A stretch of 64,000 nt of DNA. It comes from Oleiphilaceae bacterium (GTDB lineage Bacteria > Pseudomonadota > Gammaproteobacteria > Pseudomonadales > Oleiphilaceae). Shown here piece by piece: positions 11,154-21,309 of this stretch. The DNA lies in assembly GCA_022447365.1 (NCBI GenBank), contig JAKVBL010000007.1, forward strand, positions 124,001 through 188,000, read 5' to 3'. Below the pieces are notes generated by a model that saw only the letters and a program-made list of their open reading frames with translations, made no database searches and was not told the DNA's origin. Each line of letters starts with the position of its first letter. Within the stretch, counting starts at the first letter, position 1. A program made the translations under genes and the position numbers.

Positions 11154-13991
11154 TTATTCGTTATCGAAAGCTTGTTTAACAAGGGCTGCCTGTTCCTCGA
11201 CATGAACAGAGGTATAACCTGCTGCTGGTGAGGCTGAACCTTCACGCCCGGCATAACGCAAATAGACTTTTTCAGTGACTTCTTTTAGAGCTCCGCGCAT
11301 TCGATGCTGAGTTGGATACCAAGCACCTTGGTTTTGTGGTTCTTCCTGGCACCAAACGACATCTTTTAGCTTCGGATATTCGTTGAATACGGAAACTAAG
11401 TCGTCGTGAGGGAATGGATAGAGCTGCTCAATACGAACAATCGCTGTATCTGTGATCTCATTATTACGACGATAATCAAGTAAGTCGTAATAAACTTTAC
11501 CGCTACACAAAATAACCGACGTCACTTTCCTAGGGTTAAGGTCTTCAACTTCTCCGATGACCGTCTGGAATGTTCCATTGCTCAAATCATCAAGCGTAGA
11601 AATCGCTTCCTTATGACGCAGTAAGCTTTTTGGAGTAATCGCGACCAAAGGCTTACGCAAAGGACGTTTAACCTGACGACGCAACATATGAAATACCTGC
11701 GCAGGCGTTGTTGGAACACATACTTGAATATTGTGCTGCGCACAAAGCTGCAAGTATCGCTCGAGACGAGCTGAACTGTGCTCCGGCCCTTGACCTTCAT
11801 AGCCATGAGGTAGAAGCATGGTTAATCCACACAAACGTCCCCACTTCTGCTCACCACTTGTAATGAACTGATCGATCACTACCTGAGCACCATTCGCAAA
11901 GTCACCAAATTGAGCTTCCCAAATCACTAGCGCATTTGGATTAGTTGTGGAATAGCCGTATTCAAAAGCAAGAACAGCTTCTTCTGATAGCAAAGAATCA
12001 TATATCTCTAAACGAGGCTGATCTTCACTCAAATTTGCCAATGGAATATAAGCCGAACCATCTTTCTGATTATGAAGTACGGCGTGTCGGTGTGAAAACG
12101 TCCCTCGACCTACATCTTGACCCGTAATACGAATGTCATGTCCTTCATTTAACAATGTTGCATAAGCCATCGTTTCGCCGTATCCCCAGTTAAGAGGCAA
12201 GGCGCCTTGGTCCATCTTCTTACGATCTTCGATAATTTTTTGCACCTGACGCTGAATAGGAAGACCATCAGGTGTAGACTGCAATTTCTTTCCGAGCTTC
12301 TGTATTGTCTTAAGAGCAACACCCGTTTTCGCACGAGCGGTCCACTCGTGCCCCAAATAAGGCGCCCAATCAACATGCATCTTAGAGGTAGGCTCCAATA
12401 CCAAACTGCGAGTTACATGCTCGCCGTTATCTAGTGCCGCTCTATAGTCATCCTCAAGTTTTTTGCTTTGCTCCGCAGTAATAAACCCATGTTCGACAAG
12501 CTTGCTCGAATAAATGGTGCGAGTAGTTGGCAATTTTTTAATTATGTCATACATCAAAGGCTGAGTACCTGAAGGTTCGTCAGCTTCGTTATGACCACGA
12601 CGGCGATAACAAACCAAGTCAATCACAACATCGCTTTTAAACTCATTGCGATAATCAAGCGCAACTTGAGTTGCAAACAATACTGCCTCTGGATCATCGC
12701 CGTTAACATGCAGTATTGGAGCATGAATCATCTTAGCAACGTCAGTACAGTATTCAGTTGATCGCGCATCGACACGTTTGTTAGTAGTAAAGCCAACCTG
12801 GTTATTGATTACGATATGAATCGAGCCGCCAGTCTTGTATCCACGCGTCTGAGACATCTGAAATGTCTCCATCACCACGCCTTGACCGGAAAACGCAGCA
12901 TCGCCGTGCATAATAATCGGCAACACACTATTACCAACAGCATCTTCGCGACGATTTTGTCTTGCCCGAACCGAGCCCTCAACCACAGGAGATACAATCT
13001 CAAGGTGAGAAGGATTAAATGACAAGGCTAAGTGTGCCTCACCACCCGGAGTCATAACGTTAGATGAGAAACCTTGGTGATATTTCACGTCACCCGAGCT
13101 ATCAATCAACTTCTTGCCATCAAACTCGTCGAAAAGGTCTTTGGGGTTTTTACCGAGAGTATTAACCAGTACATTAAGACGACCACGGTGAGCCATGCCA
13201 ATAACGATCTCTTTCGCGCCATAACCACCGGCACGTTGGATCAGCTCATCGACAAGAGGAATTAAGCTTTCCCCGCCTTCTAAGCCAAATCGTTTTGTCC
13301 CCGGATAACGAGAACCAAGATATTTCTCTAAACCTTCGGCAGCGGTAAGACGCTCTAAAAGATGAAAGCGCGTATCTCTTTCATATTCAGGCTTACCTTG
13401 TACGGATTCCAATCGCGCGTGAAACCATGCGCGCACCTTTGTATCAACGATGTGCATATATTCAGCACCAATTGAAGAACAATAGGTTTGTTTTAACCCT
13501 GAGACAATGTCTCTCAGTGGTAAGGTTTCAGGACCAAAAGCCAAACTACCTGTTTGAAACTCTGTATCTAAATCCGCTTCACTCAATCCATGATAAGAGA
13601 GATCTAAATCTTCAACATTCTCACGCTCCATTAACCCCAAAGGATCAAGCGACGCCGCTTGATGCCCACGAATTCGATAAGCACTAATCAGCTGAAGCAC
13701 TTTAACTTGCTTCGCATCATGCTCTGACACTGCGCTTGCAGGAGTTGCAGAGCTAGCTGTTAACGCTTTGTTTTTTGAAATATGGAGAAATTGCTCGCGT
13801 ACCGTAGAATGCGGTACGTCTTTGGCTGAATAGCCATCGACACGAGGAAGTTGATCAAAATAAGAACGCCACTCTTCTGGCACACTATTGGGATCGCTTA
13901 GATAAGAGTCATAAAGTTGTTCAACATAAACTAAATTGCCACCAGCCAGATGGGATGTCTGCCAGAGTAGCTCCATGTTGTTGTCTTGCAT
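11154..13991 (-). CDS. sucA: 2-oxoglutarate dehydrogenase E1 component
   Basis: This 945-residue thiamine-diphosphate enzyme has an N-terminal DPNSVPEEWRSYF (E1 N-terminal domain), GMAHRGRLNVLVN, the TPP site around HGDAAFSGQGVVMETFQMS and NNQVGFTTNKR, and a C-terminal half with LLPHGYEGQGPEHSSARLER. It decarboxylates 2-oxoglutarate and passes the succinyl group to SucB. It heads sucAB-lpd-sucCD. The start ATG at 13991 follows an AAGGCGAA site. A 270-base leader with two small hairpins separates it from the sdh terminator. Confidence 0.97.
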   Translation of the reverse strand: MQDNNMELLWQTSHLAGGNLVYVEQLYDSYLSDPNSVPEEWRSYFDQLPRVDGYSAKDVPHSTVREQFLHISKNKALTASSATPASAVSEHDAKQVKVLQLISAYRIRGHQAASLDPLGLMERENVEDLDLSYHGLSEADLDTEFQTGSLAFGPETLPLRDIVSGLKQTYCSSIGAEYMHIVDTKVRAWFHARLESVQGKPEYERDTRFHLLERLTAAEGLEKYLGSRYPGTKRFGLEGGESLIPLVDELIQRAGGYGAKEIVIGMAHRGRLNVLVNTLGKNPKDLFDEFDGKKLIDSSGDVKYHQGFSSNVMTPGGEAHLALSFNPSHLEIVSPVVEGSVRARQNRREDAVGNSVLPIIMHGDAAFSGQGVVMETFQMSQTRGYKTGGSIHIVINNQVGFTTNKRVDARSTEYCTDVAKMIHAPILHVNGDDPEAVLFATQVALDYRNEFKSDVVIDLVCYRRRGHNEADEPSGTQPLMYDIIKKLPTTRTIYSSKLVEHGFITAEQSKKLEDDYRAALDNGEHVTRSLVLEPTSKMHVDWAPYLGHEWTARAKTGVALKTIQKLGKKLQSTPDGLPIQRQVQKIIEDRKKMDQGALPLNWGYGETMAYATLLNEGHDIRITGQDVGRGTFSHRHAVLHNQKDGSAYIPLANLSEDQPRLEIYDSLLSEEAVLAFEYGYSTTNPNALVIWEAQFGDFANGAQVVIDQFITSGEQKWGRLCGLTMLLPHGYEGQGPEHSSARLERYLQLCAQHNIQVCVPTTPAQVFHMLRRQVKRPLRKPLVAITPKSLLRHKEAISTLDDLSNGTFQTVIGEVEDLNPRKVTSVILCSGKVYYDLLDYRRNNEITDTAIVRIEQLYPFPHDDLVSVFNEYPKLKDVVWCQEEPQNQGAWYPTQHRMRGALKEVTEKVYLRYAGREGSASPAAGYTSVHVEEQAALVKQAFDNE

Positions 13992-14088
13992 TAAATATTC
14001 GCCTTGTTAGCATCAAATGCGGACCGAGTTTTCCTTAAAAGCAATGAACACAAGCACGAAAAAGCGATTGCGAAACTTCCTTGGTTTG

Positions 14089-14150
14089 GGGGGATAACCC
14101 CGTCCCGGTATTTGAACACACCTTCGCCGCCTTTTAAGCAGCAAACTGCT
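14089..14150 (-). promoter_or_regulatory. sucA leader with two stem-loops
   Basis: The 326-base space between sdhB and sucA (13992-14317) begins with the sdh terminator. It then holds, on the sucA sense strand, AGCAG-TTTG-CTGCT (14137-14150) and GGGG-TTAT-CCCC (14090-14101). These are 100-150 bases ahead of the sucA start and could belong to a structured leader; RNA motifs upstream of sucA are known in other proteobacteria. I could not match this to any of them, and the short frame running through it looks non-coding. Confidence 0.35.
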
Positions 14151-14261
14151 CTAAAACTGCCCTTCACGTTATTGGGATAGCAAATAACAAAAAGGAGCAA
14201 TAGATCCCGTCTAGTATAGCGACTTTTACATTAATTTGAGAAATATTTACCGACTTTTAAG

Positions 14262-14292
14262 CAAAAAAAAGCCGCTTAACAAAGCGGCTTTT
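14262..14292 (-). terminator. Terminator after sdhCDAB
   Basis: On the minus strand: AAGCCGCTT, loop TGTT, AAGCGGCTT, then an eight-T run. It lies 26 bases past the sdhB stop and separates the sdh operon from the suc operon, although partial read-through is common in this arrangement. Confidence 0.93.
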
Positions 14293-14317
14293 AATTTGCT
14301 GCTCAACAAGTGAACAA

Positions 14318-15022
14318 TTAAGTAGAACGCTGCAACAACATTCCACGAATATGACCGATTGCGCGTGTCGGATTTAAACCCTTAGGACAAACGTTCACAC
14401 AGTTCATAATGCCACGGCAACGGAAGACACTAAACGGGTCATCCAAGTCTGCCAATCGCTCTTGTGTAGCCGTATCACGAGAATCAGCTAAGAAACGATA
14501 AGCCTGCAAAAGACCTGAAGGTCCAACAAACTTATCAGGGTTCCACCAGAAAGAAGGACAAGCAGTTGAACAACATGCACACAAGATACATTCGTATAGA
14601 CCGTCTAGTTTCTCGCGCTCTTCAGGAGTTTGTAGACGCTCAATAGCTGGAGCCGGCGTATCATTAATCAAGAACGGCTTAATTTTCTCGTACTGCTTGT
14701 AGAACATAGACATGTCCACAACCAAGTCACGGATAACTGGAAGCCCAGGAAGCGGACGAATAACCAACTTCCCTTTCTTAACAACATCCGATAACGGCGT
14801 AATACAAGCAAGTCCATTTTTACCATTCATGTTTAAACCGTCAGACCCGCAAACACCCTCACGGCACGAGCGACGATATGCAACAGATGAATCTTTCGCC
14901 TTCACAAGGTGAAGCACATCAAGAACCATCAAGTCTCTACCCTCAGGAATCTCGACTTCGATGTCTTCCATGTAAGGAACCTGATCTTTCTCAGGATTGT
15001 AGCGATAAATACTAACTAACAT
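14318..15022 (-). CDS. sdhB: Succinate dehydrogenase iron-sulfur subunit
   Basis: This 234-residue protein has all three cluster motifs. The 2Fe-2S ligands are in SCREGVCGSDG and the following Cys (GLACIT). The 4Fe-4S ligands are in CILCACCSTACP. The 3Fe-4S and remaining ligands are in CRGIMNCVNVCPKGLNP. It carries electrons from the SdhA flavin to the quinone site in SdhCD on the cytoplasmic face of the inner membrane. It is the last gene of sdhCDAB, nine bases after sdhA. Confidence 0.98.
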   Translation of the reverse strand: MLVSIYRYNPEKDQVPYMEDIEVEIPEGRDLMVLDVLHLVKAKDSSVAYRRSCREGVCGSDGLNMNGKNGLACITPLSDVVKKGKLVIRPLPGLPVIRDLVVDMSMFYKQYEKIKPFLINDTPAPAIERLQTPEEREKLDGLYECILCACCSTACPSFWWNPDKFVGPSGLLQAYRFLADSRDTATQERLADLDDPFSVFRCRGIMNCVNVCPKGLNPTRAIGHIRGMLLQRST

Positions 15023-15031
15023 TGATAACTC

Positions 15032-16804
15032 CTAGTATGAGCGAACTTTCGGAGGGAAAGCCTCTACCGTTTTCGGCGCAAAGTTCACGTCACGCTTTGT
15101 CAATTCCTTGGTCACTGGGTTAAAGATGGAATGCTTCAACCAGTTCTCATCATCACGCTCAGTAAAGTCATTACGAGCGTGCGCACCACGACTCTCTTTA
15201 CGACCTTCAGCACTCACTGCCGTAGCAACTGCCACTTCGTAAAGGTTATCAAGCTCAAGCGCTTCAATACGCGCAGTATTGAAAGCTTGACTCTTATCTT
15301 CAAGATGTACGTTCTTCAAACGCTCTCCGATCTCTTCAAGCATTTTCAGACCTTTCTGCATGCTTTCACCTTCACGGAATACACCAAAGTAAAGCTGCAT
15401 CGTACGCTGCAAATCTTCTTTAACAGCAACCGTACTCTCACCAGAAGTAGAGCTATTCAAGCGATTAACTCGAGACAATGCCTGCTCAACATCGGACTCA
15501 CTAGCCTCGTCATGAACAAGACCTTCGCGAATAGATTTCTCAATTTGTAGGCCCGCTGCGCGTCCAAATACGACCAAGTCAAGCAGCGAGTTACCACCAA
15601 GACGGTTCGCACCATGAACAGATACACAAGCAGCCTCACCACAAGCGTATAAACCTTCTATGATTTGATCGTTACCGTTTGAGTCCTGCATGATCGCTTC
15701 ACCACCAATGTTAGTAGGGATACCACCCATCATGTAGTGACAAGTTGGAACAACAGGAACCGGCGCTTTCACTGGATCAACGTGCGCAAATGTCTTCGAC
15801 AATTCACAAATACCAGGAAGGCGCAAATTCAAGGTCTCTTCACCCAGGTGATCAAGCTTAAGAAGAACGTGGTCTTTCTTCGGACCACAGCCACGACCTT
15901 CAAGAATCTCCATTACCATAGAGCGCGCAACAACATCGCGTCCAGCAAGGTCTTTAGCATTCGGCGCATAACGTTCCATGAAACGCTCACCTTCACTGTT
16001 AATCAAGTAACCGCCTTCACCACGACAACCTTCAGTAACGAGAGTACCCGCGCCATAAATACCAGTCGGGTGGAACTGCCACATTTCCATGTCTTGACCA
16101 TGGAAGCCTGCACGCAATGCCATACCCATGCCATCACCAGTATTGATCAATGCATTCGTAGTCGATTCATAAATACGACCAGCACCGCCTGTCGCCATGA
16201 CAGTCGCTTTCGCTTTGATATATACCGTCTCACCAGTTTCGATACAGATAGCGATAACGCCTACAACAGCACCTTTCTGGTTCTTAACCAAATCTACCGC
16301 ATACCATTCATTAAGGAATGTCGTTCCACCTTTCAAGTTACCTTGATAAAGCGCATGCAACAAAGCGTGACCAGTACGGTCAGCCGCTGCGCAAGTACGT
16401 GCCGCTTGAGTTGGGTTGTCAGGCCCTTTTGATTGACCGCCAAACGGACGCTGGTAGATACGACCTTCTTCTGTTCGAGAGAAAGGAAGTCCCATATGAT
16501 CAAGCTCGAAAACCGCTTGAGGGCCAACTGAACACATGTACTCAATCGCGTCTTGGTCACCGATGTAATCAGACCCTTTAACAGTGTCATACATATGCCA
16601 ACGCCAATCATCGTTTGGGTCCGCACTTGCAATAGCGCAAGTGATACCACCTTGAGCAGAAACCGTGTGCGAACGCGTAGGGAATACTTTAGTGATACAA
16701 GCAGTCTTAACGCCAGATTCTGTCAACTGTAGCGCTGCGCGCATACCAGAACCGCCGCCACCGATAACGATCGCATCGTAATTTAATGTTCTTAATCCTG
16801 CCAT
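15032..16804 (-). CDS. sdhA: Succinate dehydrogenase flavoprotein subunit
   Basis: This 590-residue protein, the usual length, has the FAD Rossmann motif [13 protein letters not shown], the covalent-flavin histidine in [10 protein letters not shown], substrate residues in RPFGGQSKG and [11 protein letters not shown], and [18 protein letters not shown]. It oxidises succinate to fumarate. The ATG follows a GGGGTGA site and lies six bases after the sdhD stop. Confidence 0.98.
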   Translation of the reverse strand: MAGLRTLNYDAIVIGGGGSGMRAALQLTESGVKTACITKVFPTRSHTVSAQGGITCAIASADPNDDWRWHMYDTVKGSDYIGDQDAIEYMCSVGPQAVFELDHMGLPFSRTEEGRIYQRPFGGQSKGPDNPTQAARTCAAADRTGHALLHALYQGNLKGGTTFLNEWYAVDLVKNQKGAVVGVIAICIETGETVYIKAKATVMATGGAGRIYESTTNALINTGDGMGMALRAGFHGQDMEMWQFHPTGIYGAGTLVTEGCRGEGGYLINSEGERFMERYAPNAKDLAGRDVVARSMVMEILEGRGCGPKKDHVLLKLDHLGEETLNLRLPGICELSKTFAHVDPVKAPVPVVPTCHYMMGGIPTNIGGEAIMQDSNGNDQIIEGLYACGEAACVSVHGANRLGGNSLLDLVVFGRAAGLQIEKSIREGLVHDEASESDVEQALSRVNRLNSSTSGESTVAVKEDLQRTMQLYFGVFREGESMQKGLKMLEEIGERLKNVHLEDKSQAFNTARIEALELDNLYEVAVATAVSAEGRKESRGAHARNDFTERDDENWLKHSIFNPVTKELTKRDVNFAPKTVEAFPPKVRSY

Positions 16805-16810
16805 GTTAAA

Positions 16811-17155
16811 TCACCCCCACAGAATCTGAATGCCCCAAACAACGTAGGCAAACAACACTACGCCGAAAAAGGCTTGAAAGCTCAAACGAACCGCTGTCGA
16901 ACGCATGTAGTCCGTCGACACAGTCCACAACCCAACCCACGCATGAGCACCAATACAAAGAAGCGCAAGCAAAGAGAAAATACGCATCGCAGTGCACGCA
17001 AACAAGCCGCTCCATTGCTCATAAGTAAGCTCAGGGTTATAAATCAGATAACCCAAAATAAATACTGTATAGGCAGCCAAAACGACTGCAGTAAAACGCT
17101 GAATGATCCAATCGGAAAGACCGTTACGACCAAAACTAGTAACACTAGCTACCAT
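16811..17155 (-). CDS. sdhD: Succinate dehydrogenase membrane anchor subunit SdhD
   Basis: This 114-residue protein starts at ATG 17155, with a GGGGG ribosome site about eight bases ahead; the TTG at 17161 is too close to that site. Three membrane segments are visible, with DWIIQRFTAVVLAAY near the quinone pocket and GAHAWVGLWTVSTDY, whose His is the likely heme b ligand. The start overlaps the sdhC stop by seven bases, so translation is coupled. Confidence 0.93.
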   Translation of the reverse strand: MVASVTSFGRNGLSDWIIQRFTAVVLAAYTVFILGYLIYNPELTYEQWSGLFACTAMRIFSLLALLCIGAHAWVGLWTVSTDYMRSTAVRLSFQAFFGVVLFAYVVWGIQILWG

Positions 17156-17523
17156 ATCCAAACCCCCGCCAGAACGATTAGAACCACTGAAAGAACGATT
17201 GTGATCTGTGCGCCGAGCTCACCGCCCTCGATCGTTTCGCCAACACCGAGATCCATAATTAAGTGCTTCACACCAGCAACCAAGTGATAAAGCAACGCCG
17301 ATACAACACCCCAAATGATGAATTTAACCAAGGCATTATCGAAAAGCGCCTTCGCTTCAGCGAAGCCTTGCTCACTACTCAGTGACAAATCCAACCCATA
17401 CATTAAAAACACCAAGCCAACAAACAACATAACACCAGTGATACGGTGCGCGATTGAAGTTAAAGCAGGCAAAGGGAATTTAAACTGAGTCAAGTCAAGA
17501 TTGACTGGTCTTTTATTCTCCAC
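17149..17523 (-). CDS. sdhC: Succinate dehydrogenase cytochrome b556 subunit SdhC
   Basis: This 124-residue membrane protein has the family start RPVNLDLTQFKFPLPALTSI, then AHRITGVMLFVGLVFL, and a later YHLVAGVKHLIMDLG with the second conserved His. Three membrane segments are visible. The start is GTG 17523 preceded by AGAGAGAAG. It is the first gene of sdhCDAB; the divergent 440-base region with gltA carries its promoter. Confidence 0.95.
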   Translation of the reverse strand: MENKRPVNLDLTQFKFPLPALTSIAHRITGVMLFVGLVFLMYGLDLSLSSEQGFAEAKALFDNALVKFIIWGVVSALLYHLVAGVKHLIMDLGVGETIEGGELGAQITIVLSVVLIVLAGVWIW

Positions 17524-17608
17524 GGCTATCTTCTCTCTTTTAATAAATCGATGATGAACACATCATGTTCAATAACGAACTTATAGAAAACGCAGATCAC
17601 AAAGTTCG

Positions 17609-17636
17609 CTTATATTTTTTAAAATGGCGAAATCAA
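17609..17636 (-). promoter_or_regulatory. Candidate sigma-70 promoter for sdhCDAB
   Basis: On the minus strand TTGATT (17636-17631), a 16-base AT-rich spacer, and TATAAG (17614-17609). Transcription would start near 17602, giving a leader of about 80 bases before the sdhC GTG. The spacing is good and the -35 box is a partial match. Confidence 0.5.
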
Positions 17637-17750
17637 AACGTTAAGAAAAACAAAGCTCTGACGTCGGCGCGAGGATTATATTGATGGGTTAAAACAAACA
17701 CAACCAAACGCACATTTTATCGTTATTCAGCCTAGTTATACCGACTGGAA

Positions 17751-17778
17751 TTGACAATCCTGCCCAACACCCTATAGT
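17751..17778 (+). promoter_or_regulatory. Near-consensus sigma-70 promoter for gltA
   Basis: TTGACA (17751-17756) is a perfect -35 box; after a 16-base spacer comes TATAGT (17773-17778). Transcription would start near 17785, leaving a leader of about 180 bases before gltA. The rest of the 440-base sdhC-gltA intergenic region (17524-17963) shows no gene and no other clear element beyond the sdh promoter. Confidence 0.75.
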
Positions 17779-17963
17779 GGTTCGCCTTAGCATTTACGCT
17801 AGCTATGCTTTCGCTTCACTAGTGCAAATCTTAGAAAGGATAGACAATCAGATCTAAACTCGCTTTGGCGATCATAAAAAACACGGTCACCTTAATAACG
17901 ACAATACAAAACGCCGCTATGCCAAACGCATTTCGGGGTAGATTCAAGCAATAGGAGAAAACA

Positions 17964-19235
17964 ATGACTGATAAGAAAGCTCAGTTATTGGTAGATGGCA
18001 AAACCATCGACTTACCAATGTACTCAGGTACTGTTGGACCAGACGTAATAGACGTACGAAGCCTCGTATCTGAAGGCTTGTTCACTTACGACCCAGGCTT
18101 TGTATCCACTGCGGCTTGCGAATCAGCCATTACATATATCGACGGCGGTAAAGGTGTTCTTTTACACCGCGGCTACGCAATCGACGATCTTGCTGAAAAT
18201 TCTGACTATCTAGAGTTATGCCACCTTCTTCTTCACGGAGAGCTGCCAACTAAAGAAGAAAGTGAAGCTTTCCGCGCCACAGTTCGTAACCACACCATGG
18301 TTCACGACCAAGTAAATCAGTTCTTCCGTGGTTTCCGTCGTGATGCACACCCAATGGCTATCATGTGTGGTGTCGTTGGAGCATTATCTGCTTTTTACCA
18401 TGACTCAATGGACATTACTGAAGCACAAGATCGTGAGATCGCCGGCTTCCGCCTAATCGCGAAAATGCCAACAATTGCCGCAATGTGTTACAAATACTCG
18501 ATTGGCCAGCCATTCATGTACCCGAACAATGATTTGGGTTATGCAGAGAACTTCCTGCACATGATGTTCAGCACTCCTGCTGGCGATGTTAAATTTGATC
18601 CAGCAATTGTTCGCGCAATGGATCGTATTTTCATGCTTCATGCTGACCACGAACAAAACGCATCAACATCAACAGTTCGTCTTGCGGGTTCTACCGGAGC
18701 AAATCCATTCGCATGTATTGCGTCTGGTATTGCAGCACTTTGGGGTCCTGCACACGGCGGCGCAAACGAAGCTGTGTTGAGCATGCTCAACGAAATTGGC
18801 GACGTTGCAAACATTGACGAATTCGTTGCTAAAGCAAAAGACAAGAATGATCCATTCCGTCTTATGGGCTTCGGTCACCGCGTCTATAAGAACTTTGACC
18901 CACGCGCTAAAGTTATGCGCGAAACATGCGAAGAAGTTCTGTCTGTACTAGGCCTAGAGAACGACCCACTTCTCAAGATTGCGAAGCGACTAGAGCAAAT
19001 TGCTCTTGAAGACGAATACTTCATCGCTCGTAAGTTATACCCGAATGTAGACTTCTACTCAGGCATTATCCTTAAAGCAATCGGTATCCCTGAGTCGATG
19101 TTCACAGTGATCTTCGCAATGTCTCGTACAATTGGTTGGTTTGCTCACTGGAATGAAATGGTCAGCGAGAACTACCGAATTGGTCGCCCTCGTCAGCTTT
19201 ACAAAGGCTACGACAAGCGTGACTATCCTGCGTAA
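17964..19235 (+). CDS. gltA: Type II citrate synthase
   Basis: This 423-residue protein, the length of the hexameric NADH-sensitive type, condenses acetyl-CoA and oxaloacetate. Catalytic residues are visible in [14 protein letters not shown] (His), [13 protein letters not shown] (His and the CoA/oxaloacetate site) and VDFYSGI (Asp). The N-terminal domain with [21 protein letters not shown] is typical of the proteobacterial form. The ATG follows AGGAG at seven bases. The gene is divergent from sdhCDAB and ends in a long bidirectional terminator. Confidence 0.98.
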   Translation: MTDKKAQLLVDGKTIDLPMYSGTVGPDVIDVRSLVSEGLFTYDPGFVSTAACESAITYIDGGKGVLLHRGYAIDDLAENSDYLELCHLLLHGELPTKEESEAFRATVRNHTMVHDQVNQFFRGFRRDAHPMAIMCGVVGALSAFYHDSMDITEAQDREIAGFRLIAKMPTIAAMCYKYSIGQPFMYPNNDLGYAENFLHMMFSTPAGDVKFDPAIVRAMDRIFMLHADHEQNASTSTVRLAGSTGANPFACIASGIAALWGPAHGGANEAVLSMLNEIGDVANIDEFVAKAKDKNDPFRLMGFGHRVYKNFDPRAKVMRETCEEVLSVLGLENDPLLKIAKRLEQIALEDEYFIARKLYPNVDFYSGIILKAIGIPESMFTVIFAMSRTIGWFAHWNEMVSENYRIGRPRQLYKGYDKRDYPA

Positions 19236-19240
19236 CAAGC

Positions 19241-19281
19241 GGGCACAAAAAAACCGCTCAATGAGCGGTTTTTTTGTGCCC
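19241..19281. terminator. Bidirectional terminator between gltA and acyltransferase gene
   Basis: GGGCACAAAAAAACCGCTC, loop AAT, GAGCGGTTTTTTTGTGCCC: an almost perfect long inverted repeat with A and T runs on both arms. It serves gltA (+) and the converging acyltransferase gene (-). Confidence 0.95.
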
Positions 19282-19293
19282 AATCAAAATCAA

Positions 19294-20049
19294 TTAAAGA
19301 CTTAAAGCCCGCGCAATTCGATCCCTACTAATACGAAGCACTTCTTTACGATCGACATTAAGAGCATCAATTGGCTCTAAAAATTCTATCGAGGCATAGA
19401 CTTTCTTCTGACTTAAAATACGAACCAAGGTCTCGCCGAAACTGTCATCACCAGCGTAAGCCGCTTCTCGCATCGTATTCCCCGACTTATCAAAATAACG
19501 AAGCGCTATTGGTTGAACCTGACAACCAACTCGAACAGCTGACTCAACAAACATCCCATAAAAAGGCAACAAATGAGATCCATCGGAGGTTGTTGACTCT
19601 GGGAAAACGATGACCGATCTACCCGAGCGAAGCTTGTCCTCTAACTTTGGAATACTGCGATAGGCCTGAAACTTGTTACTTCTATCAACATACACAGACC
19701 CCATACGCCGCGTAAATGTACCTATGAATGGCCAGTCTTCAACATCATGACGAGAAACAAAAGCAAGAGGCTCAGCATGATTCAAAATAACCGTATCAAC
19801 CCATGACACATGGTTTGCCAAAAACAAGCTACCTTGCGCTAAGGGCGTACCTTTCACTTCTAACTCAACATTAAGAGAGCGCACCAAATCCTTCACCCAA
19901 TATCGGAAAGGCGCATAATCATTAAGCTCTTTGTCTTCGATTTTAGAAGCTCGAGGAAAGCGATGAATCGACTCTATTACCGTTGCGCCCCCCAAAATAT
20001 TCAAGCCTAATCGCGCACAGCGTGGGGGGACAAGAAGTTTTGACATCAT
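19294..20049 (-). CDS. 1-acylglycerol-3-phosphate O-acyltransferase (PlsC-like)
   Basis: This 251-residue protein has the acyltransferase block I NHVSWVD (HX4D catalytic motif), block II around GSVYVDRSNK, and block III VFPESTTSDGSHLLPF. It transfers an acyl chain to lysophosphatidate or a related lipid at the inner membrane. The hydrophobic N-terminus (residues 8-25) is a likely membrane anchor. The gene starts 13 bases past the yaaA stop on the same strand and is probably co-transcribed. Which acceptor it prefers (phospholipid or ornithine lipid) is open. Confidence 0.88.
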   Translation of the reverse strand: MMSKLLVPPRCARLGLNILGGATVIESIHRFPRASKIEDKELNDYAPFRYWVKDLVRSLNVELEVKGTPLAQGSLFLANHVSWVDTVILNHAEPLAFVSRHDVEDWPFIGTFTRRMGSVYVDRSNKFQAYRSIPKLEDKLRSGRSVIVFPESTTSDGSHLLPFYGMFVESAVRVGCQVQPIALRYFDKSGNTMREAAYAGDDSFGETLVRILSQKKVYASIEFLEPIDALNVDRKEVLRISRDRIARALSL

Positions 20050-20062
20050 AGTTTCAATCTAA

Positions 20063-20845
20063 TTATTTGGCTTTAGGCGGCTCATCTCTGGTGAATACCC
20101 ATGTATCTCCTTCACTAAGCTCCGTGTTAAACCTATAACCCTCATAGTCAAAGCCCTTTAATATCTCTACATCGGTAATATTCTTATCCGCTGCATATCG
20201 GACCATTAAGCCACGTGCTTTCTTGGCATAGAAGCTAACAATTTTGTATGCACCGTTTTTAAGATCCTTAAACACTGGCGTAATAATCCGCGCGTTTAAT
20301 ACTTTCTTATCTACTGCCTTAAAGTATTCATTTGACGCCAAATTTATAACCAAGCTCTCGGAATCACTTAAGTCTTCATTTAGGAGATTAGAGATCTCCG
20401 CCCCCCAGAATTTGTATAAATTCTGGCCACGATCATTCTGAAATTTAATGCCCATTTCTAGCCGATAAGCCTGCATTAAATCTAAGGGACGCAATAAACC
20501 ATAAAGTCCAGACAATATCCGCACTTGGCTCTGTAAATACTCAACCTGTGGACCAGACATCGTCTCTACGTTTACCCCTGTATAGACATCACCTTTAAAG
20601 GCATAGACAGCTTGCTTTGAATTTTGAAGACTGAACGGTTGAGACCATGCAGCAAAGCGCTCAACATTTAATTCAGCAATAGTGTCACTGACGCCCATCA
20701 ATGCCTTTACATCTGCTGCAGATAAATTTTTAGCGCCTTCAATTAGCTCCGCTGAATGATCAAGCATTCTTGGAGTCGTAAAATCATCCGTCAATGCAGC
20801 ATTTTCGTAATCAAGCGTCTTAGCGGGTGACAATAAAAACAACAT
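20063..20845 (-). CDS. yaaA: Peroxide stress protein YaaA
   Basis: This 260-residue protein begins MLFLLSPAKTLDYE, the signature of the YaaA/DUF328 family. It continues with LMGVSDTIAELN, AFKGDVYTGV, LSGLYGLLRPLDLMQAYRLEMG, NLASNEYFKAV and FYAKKARGLMVRY. In E. coli YaaA lowers free iron and DNA damage during peroxide stress and belongs to the OxyR regulon. I see no convincing OxyR site here. Confidence 0.96.
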   Translation of the reverse strand: MLFLLSPAKTLDYENAALTDDFTTPRMLDHSAELIEGAKNLSAADVKALMGVSDTIAELNVERFAAWSQPFSLQNSKQAVYAFKGDVYTGVNVETMSGPQVEYLQSQVRILSGLYGLLRPLDLMQAYRLEMGIKFQNDRGQNLYKFWGAEISNLLNEDLSDSESLVINLASNEYFKAVDKKVLNARIITPVFKDLKNGAYKIVSFYAKKARGLMVRYAADKNITDVEILKGFDYEGYRFNTELSEGDTWVFTRDEPPKAK

Positions 20846-20882
20846 TCAACTCTTCCTCGTTCGTACACAATAATGCTCGAAG

Positions 20883-21152
20883 CTATGTCGAGCATTCTCT
20901 TAAAAAGTTATACAAGCCTTCAGGATCAAAAGGCCAATCCAATTCTTTCTTGGTATCCGAGTCAATAATTACGGGAATTCTATTACCGTAGACCTCTACC
21001 AAAGCAGCACTTGAAGCAATATCCAAATTTTCAACATTTAACTGAAAGTCATGCACCTTCATCATTTCATTAAATTGCTCAACTACATCAACGGCTAATT
21101 CACATAGATGACATGCAGTTGTGCCTAACAGTTCAACTTTTCGAACATTCAT
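20883..21152 (-). CDS. Glutaredoxin-like (DUF836) protein
   Basis: This 89-residue thioredoxin-fold protein has the N-terminal redox motif CHLC after LLGTTA, and later YGNRIPVIID with the cis-Pro expected of the fold, ending in a short helix. It belongs to the DUF836/glutaredoxin 2-like group of small redox proteins. It lies 37 bases upstream of yaaA on the same strand, so the three genes 21152-19294 probably form one transcript. The redox partner is not known. Confidence 0.85.
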   Translation of the reverse strand: MNVRKVELLGTTACHLCELAVDVVEQFNEMMKVHDFQLNVENLDIASSAALVEVYGNRIPVIIDSDTKKELDWPFDPEGLYNFLRECST

Positions 21153-21309
21153 TATATTTATTTATCAATATCTTACAGATGTTTATTAATAAAAATTTTA
21201 GATAATTAAGTTGGAACTTACTTCAATACACAGCATAATCTCGCCCACTTTTATAATGGCGCGATGCATATCCGTCTAACCCAACATCTATTATATAAGC
21301 AGTGACATT

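Noticed and set aside
13991..14200. Open frame of 69 codons upstream of sucA
   Set aside because: Product is Cys/Phe/Leu-rich with no family features, shares the sucA leader and its hairpins, and has no ribosome site.
15737..16432. 231-codon frame antisense to sdhA
   Set aside because: Antisense shadow of a strongly conserved gene with no independent signals.
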